Assembly: GCA_964500895.1 (NCBI GenBank)
Contig: CAZCQP010000050.1
Location: 1-19,000, forward strand
Direction of reading: 5' to 3'
Source of the DNA: CAZCQP01 sp964500895
Lineage (GTDB): Bacteria > Bacillota > Clostridia > Lachnospirales > JAISER01
Length of the DNA: 19,000 bases
Shown here: positions 15,819 through 19,000 of the stretch, one piece after another
How positions within the stretch are numbered: position 1 is the first letter of the stretch
Layout of the letters: every line of letters begins with the position of its first letter
The notes under the pieces: model-generated
Told to the model about the DNA's origin: nothing
Database searches by the model: none
What the model saw: only the letters and a program-made list of their open reading frames with translations
Translations under genes and position numbers: made by a program

Positions 15819-16130
15819 ATGGCAATTACACATTTAACCACAGCAACCTTTAACGACACTTTAAAAGGCGAAAGCAAGATGGCCATTGTAGACTTTTATG
15901 CAGACTGGTGTATGCCTTGCAAAATGATTGCCCCCATCTTAGAAGAAATTGACCGGGAAGGCCAAGTGGCCATTTATAAAATTAACATAGATGAAAACCC
16001 GGAAATTGCTGTGCAATACGGCATTCAAAGCATTCCCACCCTTATTTCCTTTCAAAACGGGCAAGTGTTTAAAAGAGGGCTTGGGGCACAACCAAAATCC
16101 AGCATACTCGCTTTAGTGCAGCCGGATTAA
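15819..16130 (+). CDS. trxA: Thioredoxin
   Basis: Small cytoplasmic disulfide reductase of 103 residues, the usual length. The active site is WCMPC (30-34; C31 and C34) within VDFYADWCMPCKMIAP, and the conserved cis-proline is P73 in SIPTL. Most bacterial thioredoxins have CGPC; the methionine at the second position is a variant that may shift redox potential or partner choice. AAAGGAGAG lies about eight bases before the ATG. It sits 25 bases after the response regulator and 17 bases before a membrane-anchored protein. No thioredoxin reductase is present nearby. Confidence 0.93.
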   Translation: MAITHLTTATFNDTLKGESKMAIVDFYADWCMPCKMIAPILEEIDREGQVAIYKINIDENPEIAVQYGIQSIPTLISFQNGQVFKRGLGAQPKSSILALVQPD

Positions 16131-16147
16131 TTACAGGGGGCTTCTCT

Positions 16148-16771
16148 ATGGGCAAAAAAAATGTGAGCCAAAACGGGCTTTTGCGCATCATCATTTTGCT
16201 GTTGTGCATTTTGGCCGTTGCCATGGGTATTTTCTTTGCATATTTAAAGCTTAGAAGTGACCAGGAGCTGGTTCAAACAAGCAGCGACAATGCAGCGCTT
16301 TATGACGATGTGGTCACGGCTGATTTGTTTGACAAATACCCCGCAACCCCAGAAGAAGTGATGGCTTTTTACGACAAAACCGTGCTGTTGCTCTATGACC
16401 CGGCGCTGGATAACCCGGATATGCTTCAAAAGATTCTTTCTAAACAACGGGCTTTATATGCAGAAACCCTGCTGGAATTAAACGACTTTGATAGCCAGTT
16501 TGAAAACCTGCTTGCTTCCCGCAAGGCATTGGCCAAAAGCAAAATCACCATTGCCCGCATAGAGCACCCCAGCAGCTACTTTGACCAAACCCCTCAGGGC
16601 AAAGACATCTTTGTGGTGAACACCATTCAATACATTAACGGGGAAGCCAACTTGTATTTTAATTTTGACCTTCAGCAAGACGCCAAGGGCAACTGGAAAA
16701 TACTTGCCAGAGAATCCACCAACGCCAACTTTATGGATATGGTGAACATACCCGTGGAAACCATTGAGTGA
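16148..16771 (+). CDS. Membrane-anchored protein of unknown function
   Basis: The 207-residue protein has a short basic N-terminus, one membrane helix (about residues 11-33, LLRIIILLLCILAVAMGIFF) and a soluble extracytoplasmic domain of about 170 residues. The pattern DKYPATPEEVMAFYDKTVLLLYD (about residues 57-79) recalls DUF6715-type clostridial proteins with a YP-TP-EVV-FY motif, but this is from memory. The rest is helical, then a beta-rich end (NTIQYINGEANLYFNF) resembling NTF2/SnoaL-like folds. The ribosome binding site AGGGGGC is about seven bases from the ATG. It probably shares the thioredoxin transcript. I do not recognise a function. Confidence 0.7.
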   Translation: MGKKNVSQNGLLRIIILLLCILAVAMGIFFAYLKLRSDQELVQTSSDNAALYDDVVTADLFDKYPATPEEVMAFYDKTVLLLYDPALDNPDMLQKILSKQRALYAETLLELNDFDSQFENLLASRKALAKSKITIARIEHPSSYFDQTPQGKDIFVVNTIQYINGEANLYFNFDLQQDAKGNWKILARESTNANFMDMVNIPVETIE

Positions 16772-16796
16772 AAGAATTGATAGACAGGCAACATTT

Positions 16797-16847
16797 AATA
16801 AACCTCTCATAAAATAGGTTATCACCAATTTTATGGGAGGTTTTTTT
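16797..16847 (+). terminator. Terminator-like hairpin that sequesters the next ribosome binding site
   Basis: AACCTCTCATAAAAT (16801-16815) pairs with ATTTTATGGGAGGTT (16828-16842), 14 Watson-Crick pairs and one T-G pair out of 15, with a 12-base loop. Seven T residues (16841-16847) follow, so it has full intrinsic-terminator form and would end the thioredoxin transcript. The ribosome binding site GGGAGG (16835-16840) of the following gene lies inside the 3' arm, and the ATG follows the last T. The loop contains a second AGGTTAT (16816-16822) that can pair with ATA-AACCT (from 16798), giving a weaker, mutually exclusive hairpin that frees the ribosome binding site. Whether this is a switch is inferred. 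Confidence 0.8.
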
Positions 16848-17018
16848 ATGAATAACATGGGACCAGGACCAGGGTGCCCACCGGTTCAAATGGGCGGCGA
16901 CATGATGATGATGCTGTTAATGCTGATGATGCTTAACCCGGGCATGATGGGCGGCGGGGACAATTCCATGATGTTTTGCCTTCTGATGTGCATGATGCTT
17001 TCTGGCGGAAGGTTTTAA
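16848..17018 (+). CDS. Methionine-rich microprotein
   Basis: The 56-residue protein contains 17 methionines (30 percent), 11 glycines and three cysteines (C10, C44, C48). A Gly/Pro-rich head (MNNMGPGPGCPPV) leads to two hydrophobic Met/Leu runs, residues 19-29 and 41-51, split by a NPGMMGGGDNS turn. FCLLMCMM gives a CxxxC flanked by Met. An in-frame ATG at 16833 is within the hairpin and would precede the GGGAGG ribosome binding site, so the ATG at 16848, seven bases after that site, is preferred. The next gene starts immediately after the stop, with its GGAAGG site inside this gene, so the pair is translationally coupled. No family is recognised. Soft-metal binding, membrane association or oxidant scavenging are conceivable from composition alone. 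Confidence 0.65.
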   Translation: MNNMGPGPGCPPVQMGGDMMMMLLMLMMLNPGMMGGGDNSMMFCLLMCMMLSGGRF

Positions 17019-17531
17019 ATGCACCAAAGTGATGCGTCAGTGGCCCAAAGAGCAGCGGTTTTGGGCTACTGCCGCTTCTTTTCATACCCAGAAGCCCCAG
17101 CCCAATCCCCAGAAGGTACAGCATTAAAGGAAAACATCGGCAGCCTTATGTCTGAAATTTACAGCAACAACCATGAGCTTTCCAAAAGGCTAAAAGAGAA
17201 AAATAGAGTTTTTGCTCAAATTCAAGCCAAGCTGGATTTTATGCAATGCCTCAAAAAACATTTAAGTGAAAACCATATCCGCCTTTTTGCACAGTTTACC
17301 ATGTCTTCTGCGCAAAAAGGGGCACAGCTCTCTAAAGCGCTGGAAGGGTTGTTGTCTAAAGAACATGTGGCCATGGTTCAAAAAGAGCTTTTACATAGCC
17401 AGGCCGATTACACCCTGATTCAGCAGTCCCTGACTGCCATTTGCAGGCAACAACAGGAAGCGCTTAAAAGCCTACAGGAAATTAATGGGGAAGCCTTTGA
17501 GATGTTGCAGCTTTTAGCCAACATGGTTTAG
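17019..17531 (+). CDS. Helical, coiled-coil-like protein of unknown function
   Basis: The 170-residue protein is rich in Lys, Glu, Gln and Leu. It is predicted mostly helical after residue 35 (SLMSEIYSNNHELSKRLKEK onward), with long heptad-like segments at about 40-80 and 105-165. It has no signal peptide or membrane helix, so it is probably cytoplasmic. C18, C76 and C142 are isolated. The ATG directly abuts the stop codon of the Met-rich gene, with GGAAGG six bases upstream. The two form a bicistronic unit behind the hairpin at 16797-16847. I do not recognise a family. It ends 17 bases from the convergent PHP-domain gene. Confidence 0.7.
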   Translation: MHQSDASVAQRAAVLGYCRFFSYPEAPAQSPEGTALKENIGSLMSEIYSNNHELSKRLKEKNRVFAQIQAKLDFMQCLKKHLSENHIRLFAQFTMSSAQKGAQLSKALEGLLSKEHVAMVQKELLHSQADYTLIQQSLTAICRQQQEALKSLQEINGEAFEMLQLLANMV

Positions 17532-17548
17532 CCAAGTATCGTGCCCCA

Positions 17549-18388
17549 TCACAACCTTTGTTTCATAGCCTCTAATACGGTATAGGGCACAAACAACCGC
17601 CCGGTTCCCACACCCAACTGAATATGCGTTTTATTTGTTCCGTGAAAATCACTGCCGCCTGTGGTCAACAGGCGGCATTTGTGTGCCAGCCCACTTAAAA
17701 ATATATCGTCTGCTAATGTGTTGGTGCCGTACAAGCTTTCAATGCCGTCTAAACCCATGGCCTGCAAATCTTTAACGGCATGGGGCACCTGCTCCCGGCT
17801 TAATGGATATAAAAAGGGATGGGCCAAAAAAACAAGGCCACCGGCATAGTGTATGAGTTCAATGGCTTTTTGTGCTGCCAACCGTTTGCGGGGGATGAAA
17901 ATGGGCCCTTCAGAAGACAAATATTTGGAAAATGCTTCCCGAGGCGTTTGGCAATACCCTTCTTCAACCAAAGCCTGGGCAAAATGGGCACGTGTTAAAA
18001 TACGCCCTTCATTGTTTAAAAGCCATGTGGCTTTTTGAATGGGCAAACCGTTTTCGGAAAGGCGTTGAAGCATTTTCACGTTTCGTTCTGCCCGGTCTGT
18101 TGCAATCTCTTGTAAAGCCCGCTGTAATGACGGGTTGTCTTTTTGAATAAAAAGCCCCAGGAAATGAAGCTCTGTATGCTGATAATCGGCTGCAAGTTCA
18201 ATGCCCGGCACAAATTCCAAACCTGCCTGTGCGGCCGCTTCCTCCCCTTCTTTTAGCCCGGCGGTGGTGTCGTGGTCTGTTAACGCCAGTGCACGTAAGC
18301 CGCAAGCCTTGGCCAAGTCCACCAATGCTGCGGGCGACAGGGTACCGTCGGAATAATAGGAATGGGTGTGCAAGTCAATGGGGTTCAT
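17549..18388 (-). CDS. PHP-domain phosphoesterase (RNase AM / nucleoside bisphosphate phosphatase family)
   Basis: The 279-residue protein is a stand-alone PHP domain of the YciV/TrpH type. Metal ligands are visible: H7 and H9 in DLHTHSYYSDGT, D14, D38-H39 in LALTDHD, E64 in PGIEL, H75, H135, H190 in FLAHP, and D247-x-H249 in GGSDFHG. The family includes 3',5'-nucleoside bisphosphate phosphatases and the 5'-3' exoribonuclease RNase AM, which trims rRNA 5' ends. Usual length is 280-290. The ribosome binding site AAAGGAG is about eight bases upstream of the ATG. The gene is divergent from the TIGR04086-type gene and convergent with the helical protein gene. Confidence 0.88.
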   Translation of the reverse strand: MNPIDLHTHSYYSDGTLSPAALVDLAKACGLRALALTDHDTTAGLKEGEEAAAQAGLEFVPGIELAADYQHTELHFLGLFIQKDNPSLQRALQEIATDRAERNVKMLQRLSENGLPIQKATWLLNNEGRILTRAHFAQALVEEGYCQTPREAFSKYLSSEGPIFIPRKRLAAQKAIELIHYAGGLVFLAHPFLYPLSREQVPHAVKDLQAMGLDGIESLYGTNTLADDIFLSGLAHKCRLLTTGGSDFHGTNKTHIQLGVGTGRLFVPYTVLEAMKQRL

Positions 18389-18445
18389 AGGTTAATCTCC
18401 TTTATGAAAGTGCAAAAATCTTTGGTTTTCTTTTGCGCAACATCT

Positions 18446-18487
18446 ATCATAATTTATATTGTTCAATCGTACAATAGGATAATCATA
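18446..18487. promoter_or_regulatory. Divergent promoter region with palindrome
   Basis: On the minus strand, TTGTAC (plus-strand 18469-18474) and TATGAT (plus-strand 18446-18451) are spaced by 17 bp and form a fair promoter for the PHP gene. The inverted repeat TATTGT-N8-ACAATA (18457-18476) covers the -35 box and the spacer. On the plus strand TTGTTC (18459-18464), from the other half of the palindrome, could be a -35 box, with a poor -10 around 18482-18489. A dimeric repressor or activator could act on both genes. Function is inferred. Confidence 0.45.
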
Positions 18488-18507
18488 TTTTAAAGAGGTG
18501 TTTAAGA

Positions 18508-18936
18508 ATGCTAAACACAAAAGGCGTCAAGGCCATGGTAACAGAGGATGCGCCATCTCGCTTTAATGCGCTGTTTACCGGCATTTTGGCAGCCTACGGC
18601 ATTACGGCGGTGGTGCTCATTGCCTATGCCCTTTTAATTACATATGCCTCCTTCACGGGGCAAAACCTTCCCCTTGTGGTAACCATCACCAGCCTCATTT
18701 CCGTTATTGTGGCCGGGTTCGATGCGGCCAAAGGTGCCCCCAGCAAAGGTTGGCTTTGGGGCATTGTGGCCGGGCTTATTTATGCCCTTATCTTGGTATC
18801 TATTGGGGTTTGGGTGAACAAAGGCTTCGCTATGGACTCCCGAACCATTACGCTGATGGTGCTGTCTGTGGCCGGTGGCGGCCTTGGTGGTGTTATTGGT
18901 ATTAACTTGGGTCTGGTTAAACGAGGTAAGCGTTAA
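18508..18936 (+). CDS. TIGR04086-type membrane protein
   Basis: The 142-residue protein has four predicted membrane helices (about residues 21-46, 55-71, 81-102 and 111-137) and short loops, matching the layout of TIGR04086, a clostridial and bacillar membrane family of unknown function often near yajC/secDF. Family assignment is from memory of the pattern (a four-helix protein with ending GGxxGGxxG). AAAGAGGTG lies seven bases before the ATG. The repeat arm at 18946 starts ten bases after the stop. No partner gene is visible before the window ends. Confidence 0.7.
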   Translation: MLNTKGVKAMVTEDAPSRFNALFTGILAAYGITAVVLIAYALLITYASFTGQNLPLVVTITSLISVIVAGFDAAKGAPSKGWLWGIVAGLIYALILVSIGVWVNKGFAMDSRTITLMVLSVAGGGLGGVIGINLGLVKRGKR

Positions 18937-18945
18937 GCACTTGTC

Positions 18946-19000
18946 TAAGAGCCTGTTTAATATCTTCATTGCAACGCCTTTTCGGCTGCTTTTCCGCCCT
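18946..19000. repeat. Likely left arm of a third palindromic repeat copy (partial copy C)
   Basis: TAAGAGCCTGT at 18946 corresponds to TAAGAACCTGT at 9677, the left end of the complete element. Further in, AACGCC-TTTTCGGC with a following TTTT-CGCC matches AACGCC-GAC-TTTTCGGC with TTTTATGCC, allowing short gaps. It is clearly more diverged than copy A. The rest of the element would lie past the window. As in copy B, it starts right at the end of a forward gene. Confidence 0.6.

Noticed and set aside
1..19000. CRISPR array, tRNA, rRNA, prophage or toxin-antitoxin modules
   Set aside because: No short direct-repeat array, cloverleaf, ribosomal sequence, integrase, phage structural gene or paired small toxin genes were seen.

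Overview
This window looks like a chromosomal segment of a Gram-positive anaerobe of the Bacillota, most likely class Clostridia. The inference rests on gene content: a PolC-type replicative polymerase with an internal proofreading domain, a RecU Holliday-junction resolvase, IspG of the MEP isoprenoid pathway, a COG2426 small membrane exporter, a TIGR04086-type membrane protein, a NiaX-like ECF S component, and strong AGGAGG-type ribosome binding sites. Base composition is moderate and fairly even. No rRNA, tRNA, CRISPR array, phage gene or transposase gene was found. The genus cannot be named from this sequence.

Layout. Positions 1-62 are the right arm of a repeat that is complete further in. 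An EamA/DMT transporter gene (233-1111, +) meets a tocopherol-cyclase-like gene (1120-1998, -) tail to tail. The latter is divergent from ispG (2077-3132, +), and a perfect 16-bp palindrome lies between them. A compact forward operon follows: ispG, polC, a NiaX-like vitamin transporter subunit, a nicotinamidase-like hydrolase, and an RluA-family pseudouridine synthase whose last codons lie inside a 163-bp imperfect palindrome (9679-9841). A second forward block holds a sugar-nucleotidyltransferase-like gene, queG, recU and a lipoprotein with a degenerate glycosidase-like fold. A probable new promoter then starts a COG2426 membrane protein, an orphan AraC-type response regulator, thioredoxin and a membrane-anchored protein. 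A strong terminator-like hairpin that buries a ribosome binding site leads into a 56-residue methionine-rich protein and a helical protein. A PHP-domain phosphoesterase (- strand) and a divergent TIGR04086-type membrane gene close the window, which ends in what looks like the left arm of another copy of the repeat.

How the genes relate. Most are housekeeping: isoprenoid precursors, replication, recombination, RNA modification (RluA, QueG) and redox (thioredoxin). The nicotinamidase-like gene directly after the NiaX-like gene suggests niacin or nicotinamide salvage.

The parts most likely to be undescribed are: (i) the long-palindrome repeat family, with one full and two partial copies in 19 kb; (ii) the perfect palindrome between ispG and the tocopherol-cyclase-like gene; (iii) the Met-rich microprotein behind a switch-like hairpin; and (iv) the glycosidase-like lipoprotein that appears to lack its catalytic nucleophile. 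No defence system or other multi-gene novel system was seen.
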